From assembly GCA_913049815.1 (NCBI GenBank), contig CAJWYI010000008.1, positions 1 through 40,819 on the forward strand: 40,819 nt of DNA, read 5' to 3'. The notes under the pieces are model-generated. The model searched no databases. It had not been told where the DNA came from and worked only from the letters and a program-made list of their open reading frames with translations. The stretch is from an uncultured Gammaproteobacteria bacterium. GTDB lineage: Bacteria > Pseudomonadota > Gammaproteobacteria > Pseudomonadales > Azotimanducaceae. A program made the position numbers and the translations under genes. Shown here piece after piece: positions 34,094 to 40,819 of this stretch (within the stretch, counting starts at the first letter, position 1; each line of letters opens with the position of its first letter).

Positions 34094-34477
34094 CTAAAAG
34101 GACGCTGTGCTATCTGCTGTTGCGGTTTCAGTGAGGTCTTTGATGGCGGGCCTGAAGTTCCCGTTGAAGTGACTCAAACGGTTATCGATAAAGTGGACCT
34201 GCAGTTTGACCTTGATAGGCTCGCTGCCGCCGACCTTCATTGAATACACATAGTCCCAGCGGTCCTGGACCAACTGATCGTCGATGACCGGATTACCCAA
34301 TACAAATTGAACCTGACGTCGTGTCATTCCGGGTTTGAGTTTGTCGACCATATTCTGGGAAATGACATTTCCCTGCTGGATGTTAATACGATGAACGCCT
34401 GGAAACCTCAACGTTTCGCAAGCGGTCGCAAGCAAGAGGATGCACGCGACGGCGATTGTTTGGGTTAATTCTTTCAT
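34094..34477 (-). CDS. bamE: Outer-membrane protein assembly factor BamE
   Basis: A small lipoprotein of the BAM complex. The 127-residue product has a signal peptide with lipobox ATAC (MKELTQTIAVACILLLATAC), then FPGVHRINIQQGNVISQ, GMTRRQVQFVLGNP and WDYVYS, all family-specific. I choose ATG 34477; the frame opens two codons earlier only at a TTG. Divergent from fur and convergent with the RnfH-family gene. Confidence 0.95.
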   Translation of the reverse strand: MKELTQTIAVACILLLATACETLRFPGVHRINIQQGNVISQNMVDKLKPGMTRRQVQFVLGNPVIDDQLVQDRWDYVYSMKVGGSEPIKVKLQVHFIDNRLSHFNGNFRPAIKDLTETATADSTASF

Positions 34478-34527
34478 TTCCAATGCAAAGCCGAGATACT
34501 AGATTTAGACAAGGAGATCGGCGAATC

Positions 34528-34953
34528 ATGCCCAGCGAAACTCAGGAACTCAAGGACGCAGGTCTGAAGATCACGCTCCCAAGAGTGAAGATCCTTCAGA
34601 TCATGGAAAGTTCCGAGAAACATCATCTTTCCGCTGAGGATCTCTACAAGCAATTGCTACAGAACGGCGAGGAGATCGGCCTTGCTACGGTATACCGCGT
34701 ACTAACCCAATTCGAATCCGTTAATCTCGTTCAGCGACACTTTTTTGAAGAGGGTCATTCTGTCTTTGAGATCAAACGTGCCGGCCATCACGATCACATT
34801 GTGTGTGTGAAGTGTGGTGCGATCGAGGAGTTTGAGGATGAGGAAATTGAAACGAGGCAACGCAATGTCGCAACCCAACATGGGTACGTGTTGACTGGTC
34901 ACCAATTGAACCTCTATGGCATTTGTCCGATCTGCCAGGCAAAAGACGCGTAA
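34528..34953 (+). CDS. fur: Ferric uptake regulator Fur
   Basis: Iron-responsive repressor of 141 residues. The winged-helix N-terminus includes LKDAGLKITLPRVKIL and GLATVYRVLTQFESVNLV. The metal-binding core has FEIKRAGHHDHIVCVKCGAIEEFEDEEIE, and the end has ICPICQ with the C-terminal Cys pair. AAGGAGAT stands nine bases before ATG 34528; the upstream open frame is discarded. Only 50 bases separate it from bamE, the usual divergent pair. It probably regulates iron uptake and storage genes outside this window. Confidence 0.97.
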   Translation: MPSETQELKDAGLKITLPRVKILQIMESSEKHHLSAEDLYKQLLQNGEEIGLATVYRVLTQFESVNLVQRHFFEEGHSVFEIKRAGHHDHIVCVKCGAIEEFEDEEIETRQRNVATQHGYVLTGHQLNLYGICPICQAKDA

Positions 34954-34968
34954 TTTCTGCGCCGTTTG

Positions 34969-34992
34969 GGCCGTCATGGAAATTGACGGGCC
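34969..34992. terminator. Hairpin in the fur-recN convergent gap
   Basis: GGCCGTCA (34969-34976) faces TGACGGGCC (34984-34992) with one bulged G and a seven-base loop, between the convergent stops of fur and recN. It may act as a shared terminator, but no T-run follows on either strand. Confidence 0.35.
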
Positions 34993-35002
34993 GCGACGTC
35001 CT

Positions 35003-36688
35003 TCACACACTCTTATATTTGTTCGAGTTTTTTTCAACTACGGCGCCGATCATTGCCTCTGCATGTGCCCTGGATTCGACTGTCAGGTCCTGTCCTGCAA
35101 GCATCCTGGCGAGTTCGTCGATTCGTTTAGTTTCGTTGAGCGTCGTAATTGCGGTTCTTTGCTTACGCCTCCCACCCATCTTCTCAACGACCAGGTGGTG
35201 ATGCCCTTGCGCCGCAACCTGTGGCAGGTGAGTGACGCAGAGAATCTGCTGGTAGCGACCCAATGTTCTGAGTAGTCCGCCCAGGATGTCTGCTGTCGCG
35301 CCACCAATGCCGACATCAACCTCGTCGAAGACAAGCGTCTGGTGCTGACCACTCGTCTCGGCGATGGCTAACTGGATCGCGAGGCTGATTCGAGATAATT
35401 CACCACCTGAGGCGATGCGCCGTAAGCTGCCGGGTGTCTGGTTCGGGTTGGTTGCAATCAAAAACTCAAGATCATCGATCCCGGTTTCGCGAACAGCATC
35501 ACTCTGAAGTTGCGTTACCTCCATCCTGGCACTTTCCATGTTGAGTTGCGCCAGTATTTCGCCGACACGATTTTCAAGAGCGATGGCAGCGGTGGCTCTC
35601 CGACGGCTCAGAACTTGCGCAAGATCCAAGAGCACTGCTTCCTGTTCGATACATAGTTTTGTCAAAGAGGCAATGTTGTCCTCGTCGTTATTTATCTGCG
35701 CCAATTCTGAGTGGATGGAAGTGACCAGCTTCGAAAGCGCGTCGGGTTCGATGCGATGTTTCCTTGCGAGTTCGTAGAGACGTGACAGACGTGTTTCGAC
35801 TTCGCTGAGTCTTTGAGGATCAATGTTGACCGCGTCTCGGTAGCGATTCAGCTCAACGAGCGCTTCAGCCACCTGAATGGCTGCATTGTCCAGTAGTTCT
35901 TTGGCTTCCTTCGCTTCGCTCAGATGCGGATCGGAAAGATGGCGTATCGCGATTTCAATGTGGTGCATTGCACCGCGATCAGGGTCATCTAATAGGCTGT
36001 CTATGTCCGTCAGGTGTTGCGTGATGCTCTGTGCATTGGCCAGCCGTCGTTGTTCCTGTTCTAGTGAGGCCTGTTCCCCTTCGGTGACGTTCGCTTCTTG
36101 CAGCTCTTCCAGCTGGTAACTCAGCAACTGGCGATGGGCATCAGTTTCTTGGTTTCTCTTGACAAGTGAGTCGAGTTTTTTCGAGGTGTTGGACCAGGCG
36201 TTGTAGGCGTCAAGGGTAGCGTCCACGTCGTCCTGCAAACCGCCGAACGCATCGAGCAGTTGAAGGTGGCTTGCTTTGCGCGCGAGTGACTGGTGTTCGT
36301 GCTGCGAGTGGATGTCCATGAGTAACTCGCCCAGTTCTTTCATATCAGAAGCGGTGCTGGGACTGCCGTTGATGAAAGCACGACTCCGGCCGTCGCGGTT
36401 GATGACCCGCCGCAAGATGGCAACTTCGTGCTCCAATTCCCGTTCAGACAACCATAGGAATGCAGCTGAATCAGGATTAATATCAAAGACAGCGTGAATT
36501 TCTGCACGTTCACGTTGCGGAGCGATCAGAGATTGATCGGCACGATCACCCAGGGCCATCGACAATGCATTGAGTATGATGGACTTTCCCGCTCCAGTCT
36601 CACCGGTTACTACGCTCATACCATCGGCGAAGTCGATTTCCAGTTCGTCTACGAGTACGAAATGACTGACTGAAAGATGGCTCAACAT
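35003..36688 (-). CDS. recN: DNA repair protein RecN
   Basis: An SMC-like ATPase in double-strand break repair. The 561-residue product from ATG 36688 starts MLSHLSVSHFVLVDELEIDF and has Walker A GETGAGKS near residue 30, a DIHSQHEHQ block, a long coiled-coil middle, and the C-terminal head ASGGELSRISLAIQLA with Walker B LVFDEVDVGIGG. The frame runs 22 codons further upstream without conservation. Divergent from the hrcA remnant, as in many relatives where recN, hrcA and grpE adjoin. Confidence 0.95.
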   Translation of the reverse strand: MLSHLSVSHFVLVDELEIDFADGMSVVTGETGAGKSIILNALSMALGDRADQSLIAPQRERAEIHAVFDINPDSAAFLWLSERELEHEVAILRRVINRDGRSRAFINGSPSTASDMKELGELLMDIHSQHEHQSLARKASHLQLLDAFGGLQDDVDATLDAYNAWSNTSKKLDSLVKRNQETDAHRQLLSYQLEELQEANVTEGEQASLEQEQRRLANAQSITQHLTDIDSLLDDPDRGAMHHIEIAIRHLSDPHLSEAKEAKELLDNAAIQVAEALVELNRYRDAVNIDPQRLSEVETRLSRLYELARKHRIEPDALSKLVTSIHSELAQINNDEDNIASLTKLCIEQEAVLLDLAQVLSRRRATAAIALENRVGEILAQLNMESARMEVTQLQSDAVRETGIDDLEFLIATNPNQTPGSLRRIASGGELSRISLAIQLAIAETSGQHQTLVFDEVDVGIGGATADILGGLLRTLGRYQQILCVTHLPQVAAQGHHHLVVEKMGGRRKQRTAITTLNETKRIDELARMLAGQDLTVESRAHAEAMIGAVVEKNSNKYKSV

Positions 36689-36849
36689 GAGGTGATTAAA
36701 CTGCGGTACCTGGATCAAAACAACCCAGCGTAGCACGTGGTCTCTGTGAGCCATCTTTGACGGTCGTGCTTTATTGGCGCCGGCCGCTAAACTGAATCCA
36801 GGCGCAATGAGAGACGGAATTACGGTAACGTCTGGAGAGTAAGCGTCGG

Positions 36850-37895
36850 ATGGTTATCGCGCGGCAGGAATCAGCGATCGATCGCAGCATATTTTGAAAT
36901 CGCTCGTTGGGCTTTTACATCGATGGGGGACAGCTTGTCGCCTCCCAGAGATTGTCGAAGTACAGTGCACCATCTCTAAGTTCTGCAACTGTTCGGAATA
37001 TCCTGGCTGAACTCGAAGGAGAGGGCTATGTAGGATCTCCGCGCACTTCAGCGGGTAGGTTACCACCAGCAAAGCTTACCGATTGTTTGTCGACAGCCTG
37101 ATTCAGGGGCAGCCGATCGAGAGTGAAAATCTCGATGAGCTGAAACGTCAGTTGGATCCGGACAAAAGCTCACAGGGGCTCGTGAAAACAGCATCAGGAT
37201 TGCGTTCAGAAGTAACTCGCATGGCAGGATTGGTCACACTGCCAAAGCGAGATCAGGTTGTCCCTCGACATGTCGAGTTTCTGAGCCTAGGCGATCATAG
37301 AATTCTGGTTATCCTGGTACTCGATGATCTTGAAGTTCAGAACAGGGTCATCTATGCCAATGAGCCCTATTCAGATGCCCAGTTGCGTGAGGCTGCGAAT
37401 TTCCTTAATCACAAGTTCAGTGGACAGGTGCTATCGGGCACCCGAAATCATCTCATTAGTTCGATGAAATTAGACCAGTAACATATGAACCGAGTGATGG
37501 AGACCACTCTGGCTGGGGCAGAAAAGGCGTTTGTTCAGAAAGAGGAATCGGACTATGTCCTTGCCGGCCAGGATAATCTGATTTCTGAAGACGATCCTCT
37601 TGTTATTTCAGACATCTGCGAGTTGTTGCAAGCCTTCGCAATCAAGGCAGACATTCTTGACCTGTTGGAACGTTGCATGGGCTTCCCTGGGATTCAGCTG
37701 TTCATTGGCTCTGAATCCGGATACTAGCCCCTCTACGACTCCAGTCTTGTTACAGCGCCCTATGGTGTTGCAGGGGATACGGTCGGTGTTCTTGGCGTCA
37801 CCCGAGCGACAAGAATGGCTTATGATCGAGTGACTCCGGTCGTCGAAGCGACCGCACGTGAGCTGAGTGCAGCGTTGAACAACTCCCGTCACTGA
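36850..37895 (+). pseudogene. hrcA: Decayed heat-shock repressor HrcA
   Basis: Three frames together give an almost complete HrcA, which normally represses heat-shock genes through CIRCE operators. The order is: DRSQHILKSLVGL (36876-36914), a one-base insertion in TTTT at 36913-36916, YIDGGQLVASQRLSKYS and SSATVRNILAELEGEGYV, a one-base deletion near 37073, then YRLFVDSLIQGQPIES. A TAA at 37479-37481 and a TAG at 37725-37727 break the last frame, which still reads on through LVTAPYGVAGDTVGVLGV and TRMAYDRVTPVVE to a natural stop at 37893. No clean start codon is visible. Four lesions make sequencing error unlikely. Confidence 0.9.
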
Positions 37896-37926
37896 GTTTC
37901 TGATACCTGCATTCCGGTGTCTTGCC

Positions 37927-37955
37927 CTTGAATGAAGGGTGGCGCGCCCCCATAT
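37927..37955 (+). promoter_or_regulatory. Sigma-32 (RpoH) heat-shock promoter of grpE
   Basis: CTTGAA (37927-37932), a 15-base spacer and CCCCATAT (37948-37955) match the sigma-32 consensus CTTGAA and CCCCATNT exactly. It lies about 88 bases before the grpE ATG. I saw no CIRCE inverted repeat (TTAGCACTC with GAGTGCTAA) in the 36700-38820 region. Confidence 0.88.
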
Positions 37956-38042
37956 CGAGATGGTCGGCAGAGGTGGCACCTTGCCAAGTCGGTATTGAGT
38001 GGATTTCCACGTCATCGCATGTGAGCACGAAGGCAAAGCAGG

Positions 38043-38702
38043 ATGAGCGTTAAAGACGACAGCGAGCAGGACAACGGGCAGAACAACGATCTGGACGCCG
38101 ATGCGTGCCCAGACGACGTTGGGCGTGAAGTGGCGGGCGCCCAAAAGGATAGCGTAGCTAGCAGTGCTACAGATGAATCCGCAGCACCCGACGGTAACGG
38201 GTGCCAGGCGGATGAAAATGCCAAAGCTGCCCTGGAAGCCGCGCTTGCCGAGGCAGAGAAACTTCGTGATGTAGCGCTTCGTGCCGAAGCAGAGATGCAG
38301 AACGTACGTCGGCGAGCTGGGATTGATGTAGAGAACGCCCATCGTTTTGCCCTGGAGCGCTTTGTGAATAATCTTCTGCCTGTCGTGGATTCCCTGGATA
38401 AGGCGGTTGAAAGCTTAGAACAGACCGTGGCGATGGATGACACGACACAAGCTATCGCTGAAGGTGTTGGGCTGTGTCAGAGGATGCTTGTCGATGTGCT
38501 AGAAAAAGAGGGTGTGTCCGTGGTTGACCCTGCCGGGGAGCCCTTCGATCCTAATCTGCATCAGGCGATGTCGATGGTTGAGAATCCGGATGTTGAGCCC
38601 AATTCGGTGGTTGCGGTGGTTCAGCGGGGTTACACGTTGAACGATCGTCTGGTGCGACCAGCGATGGTCATGGTGTCCAAAGCTAGTGAAGGAACGAACT
38701 GA
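38043..38702 (+). CDS. grpE: Nucleotide exchange factor GrpE
   Basis: GrpE releases ADP from DnaK. The 219-residue protein has an acidic, disordered N-terminus of about 60 residues, a coiled coil (ALEAALAEAEKLRDVALRAEAEMQNVRRR), the four-helix bundle (FVNNLLPVVDSLDKAVE) and the beta-wing with FDPNLHQAMSMVE and VVQRGYTLNDRLVRPAMVMV. The sigma-32 promoter stands upstream, and dnaK follows after 118 bases. Confidence 0.96.
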   Translation: MSVKDDSEQDNGQNNDLDADACPDDVGREVAGAQKDSVASSATDESAAPDGNGCQADENAKAALEAALAEAEKLRDVALRAEAEMQNVRRRAGIDVENAHRFALERFVNNLLPVVDSLDKAVESLEQTVAMDDTTQAIAEGVGLCQRMLVDVLEKEGVSVVDPAGEPFDPNLHQAMSMVENPDVEPNSVVAVVQRGYTLNDRLVRPAMVMVSKASEGTN

Positions 38703-38820
38703 AACAAACATCGCATTGAATGCCGGTCATCCGCACCACAATTAATATTAGATATTGAACAGAGAGAAACTTGTCGCCCGGCGACACACCTAGAGCCAGA
38801 GGCGTAACGGAGACAGACAC

Positions 38821-40740
38821 ATGGCAAAAATCATTGGAATCGACCTGGGTACGACGAACTCTTGCGTCGCGGTACTGGAAGGTGACCGTGTCAAGATCAT
38901 TGAAAATTCGGAAGGTGATCGAACAACCCCTTCCGTCATTGGTTATAGCGATGATGATGAAACGCTTGTGGGGCAAGCGGCGAAACGTCAGGCGGTTACC
39001 AATCCCGAAAACACTCTCTTTGCAGTCAAGCGGCTGATTGGGCGCCGTTTTGAAGATGCTGTGGTGCAGCGAGATATCGATATGGTCCCTTACAAGATTG
39101 CCGGTGCCGACAATGGAGATGCGTGGGTCGAGGTCAAGGGCGAGAAGATGGCACCGCCTCAGATCTCGGCACAGGTCTTGTCGAAGATGAAGAAGACCGC
39201 TGAAGACTACCTTGGAGAGACCATTACAGAAGCGGTCATCACGGTACCAGCCTATTTCAACGACTCGCAGCGGCAGGCGACGAAGGATGCTGGGCGAATT
39301 GCGGGATTGGATGTAAAGCGCATTATCAACGAGCCGACAGCCGCCGCACTGGCGTACGGCATCGATAAGGACCGTGGTGATTCCACGATCGCGGTGTACG
39401 ACCTGGGTGGTGGTACGTTCGATATTTCTATTATCGAAATTGCAGACGTTGATGGGGAAAAGCAGTTTGAGGTGTTGTCGACCAATGGCGACACATTCCT
39501 CGGAGGAGAGGATTTTGATCTTCGAATCATTGACTACCTGGCTGAGGAGTTCGAAAAGGAAAATGGTATTGACCTCCACAACGATCCATTGGCATTACAG
39601 CGCCTGAAGGAAGCTGCAGAAAAAGCCAAGATTGAGTTGTCCAGCAGTGGACAAACCGAGGTTAATTTGCCGTACATCACAGCCGATTCAACAGGTCCAA
39701 AGCACTTGGTCTTGAAAATGACCCAGTCAAAACTGGAGTCGCTGGTTGAAGATCTCGTTGATCGCACGATCGAGCCGCTGAGAACGGCCCTTAAAGATGC
39801 AGGGACTGGTGTTTCCGAGATCGACGAGGTGATTCTGGTGGGCGGTCAGACTCGGATGCCCCTGGTCCAAAGCAAGGTTCGAGAGTTCTTTGGCAAAGAT
39901 CCACGTAAAGACGTCAACCCTGACGAGGCCGTGGCAATGGGTGCAGCTATTCAGGCTGCGGTTTTGGCTGGCGATGTGAAGGATGTTCTGCTGTTAGATG
40001 TGACACCACTGTCGCTGGGCATCGAAACGATGGGTGGTGTGATGAGTGCGTTGATCGATAAGAACACGACGATCCCTACCAAGAAGGCGCAGGTCTTTTC
40101 GACGGCTGATGACAATCAACCAGCAGTGACAATTCATGTCCTACAGGGTGAGCGTAAGCAGGCAGGGCAGAATAAATCTCTAGGAAGATTTGATTTGGCC
40201 GATATTCCACCAGCGCCCCGTGGTGTGCCACAGATTGAAGTGACGTTCGACATCGATGCCAACGGTATCCTCAATGTGTCGGCAAAAGACCAGGCTACCG
40301 GGAAGGAACAATCAATTGTGATTCAGGCTTCTTCAGGGCTATCCGAGGACGAGATCGAGCAGATGGTGCGCGATGCGGAGTCGCATGCAGAAGAGGATCG
40401 GAAATTTGAGGAGCTCGTGACGGTTCGCAATACGGCCGACAGTCTCATGCATGCCACCGGCAAGACGCTGGAAGAGTCTGCAGATCAGGTTGAACCTGAG
40501 GAGAAGGCTGCCATTGAATCAGCCCTGGCTGATCTCGAGGAAGCCCTTAAGGGTGATGACAAGGAAGAGATTGAAGCGAAAACCCGAGCGTTGACTGAAG
40601 CCTCTGGCGGCCTAGCACAGCGCATGTACGAAGAGCAGGCGGCGGCCGCAGCCGATGGAGGTCCGGCGCCGGAGTCCAGCGCAGAGCCAGACGCGGTTGA
40701 TGCCGAATTCGAAGAAGTGAGAGATGACAAAAAGGACTAG
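38821..40740 (+). CDS. dnaK: Chaperone DnaK (Hsp70)
   Basis: The 639-residue Hsp70 is complete. The ATPase domain starts [19 protein letters not shown] and contains [29 protein letters not shown] and [11 protein letters not shown]. The substrate domain follows from about residue 390 ([15 protein letters not shown]), then the lid, ending in a Glu/Asp/Ala-rich tail with the conserved EFEEV motif near the end. ACGGAG precedes the ATG. It is presumably transcribed with grpE from the sigma-32 promoter. An intrinsic terminator follows, so dnaJ, if next, has its own promoter or relies on readthrough. Confidence 0.98.
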   Translation: MAKIIGIDLGTTNSCVAVLEGDRVKIIENSEGDRTTPSVIGYSDDDETLVGQAAKRQAVTNPENTLFAVKRLIGRRFEDAVVQRDIDMVPYKIAGADNGDAWVEVKGEKMAPPQISAQVLSKMKKTAEDYLGETITEAVITVPAYFNDSQRQATKDAGRIAGLDVKRIINEPTAAALAYGIDKDRGDSTIAVYDLGGGTFDISIIEIADVDGEKQFEVLSTNGDTFLGGEDFDLRIIDYLAEEFEKENGIDLHNDPLALQRLKEAAEKAKIELSSSGQTEVNLPYITADSTGPKHLVLKMTQSKLESLVEDLVDRTIEPLRTALKDAGTGVSEIDEVILVGGQTRMPLVQSKVREFFGKDPRKDVNPDEAVAMGAAIQAAVLAGDVKDVLLLDVTPLSLGIETMGGVMSALIDKNTTIPTKKAQVFSTADDNQPAVTIHVLQGERKQAGQNKSLGRFDLADIPPAPRGVPQIEVTFDIDANGILNVSAKDQATGKEQSIVIQASSGLSEDEIEQMVRDAESHAEEDRKFEELVTVRNTADSLMHATGKTLEESADQVEPEEKAAIESALADLEEALKGDDKEEIEAKTRALTEASGGLAQRMYEEQAAAAADGGPAPESSAEPDAVDAEFEEVRDDKKD

Positions 40741-40782
40741 GTGGGTGTTTGGTAACGCCCAATTCTGAGTCTGTCACACGGA

Positions 40783-40808
40783 ACGCAGGACCTTGTCCTG
40801 CGTTTTTG
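40783..40808 (+). terminator. Rho-independent terminator after dnaK
   Basis: ACGCAGGAC pairs perfectly with GTCCTGCGT (9 pairs) around loop CTT, and the T-run TTTTT overlaps its end. A weaker hairpin GGGTGTT/AACGCCC precedes it at 40742-40760. Both lie in the 80 bases after the dnaK stop, with no further gene in the window. Confidence 0.85.
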
Positions 40809-40819
40809 TGTTAAGGGGT

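Noticed and set aside
37608-38342. 244-residue minus-strand frame across the hrcA remnant and grpE
   Set aside because: It is Cys/His/Arg-rich and is antisense to two recognised genes; no family resemblance.
38683-39579. 298-residue minus-strand frame inside dnaK
   Set aside because: Long antisense frames are common opposite dnaK because of its codon use. The translation resembles no family and has no ribosome site.

Overview
This is a chromosomal window from a gammaproteobacterium of intermediate G+C content. I judge this from gene content and order only and cannot name a genus. No phage, insertion sequence, CRISPR array or transposase is visible. Almost everything is housekeeping. The interest lies in three decayed genes, a few structured intergenic elements and some departures from the usual gene order.

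Layout. (1) 1-16631, plus strand: the end of mutL, then miaA-hfq-hflX-hflK-hflC-DUF2065-hisZ, a 500-base gap holding a minus-strand tRNA-Leu(CAG), then rnr-rlmB, rpsF-rpsR-DUF2232-rplI, dnaB, alr and radA. This is the classical gammaproteobacterial block, except that purA is missing between hisZ and rnr. (2) 16719-20096: two accessory genes (a deazaflavin-type nitroreductase family protein and a phytanoyl-CoA dioxygenase family protein) facing a convergent ettA. (3) 20305-25385: nrdR-ribD-ribH-nusB-thiL-pgpA-ribA, a riboflavin, transcription and thiamine-cofactor block without ribE or ribB. (4) 25389-28089, minus strand: an M48 metalloprotease lipoprotein, a cytochrome b561, a cytochrome c' and xseB. 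(5) 28233-31857: a NUDIX hydrolase, a decayed GGDEF gene, hemH on the opposite strand running into that remnant, a degenerate tRNA-Ser(CGA), tmRNA with tag ANDENYALAA, and smpB. (6) 31968-36688: an NSS-family sodium symporter, ratA, an RnfH-family gene, bamE, fur and recN. (7) 36850-40808: a broken hrcA, then grpE behind a near-perfect sigma-32 promoter, then dnaK with its own terminator.

How they work together. Several sets are functional units: FtsH control (hflK/hflC), RNA metabolism (miaA, hfq, rnr, rlmB), ribosome proteins S6, S18 and L9, ribosome rescue (ssrA, smpB), flavin synthesis with the ribonucleotide reductase repressor nrdR, and heat-shock chaperones. The heat-shock end is the most telling part. 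The repressor HrcA has been lost through two frameshifts and two nonsense codons, while grpE keeps a sigma-32 promoter, so control seems to have passed entirely to sigma-32.

I found no convincing new multi-gene system. The best leads are the hrcA loss, the C-terminal extension of HemH made by antisense reading of a dead GGDEF gene, the degenerate tRNA-Ser, an Hfq with Ser in place of the conserved His57, and two multi-arm inverted-repeat elements (hflX-hflK and rplI-dnaB).
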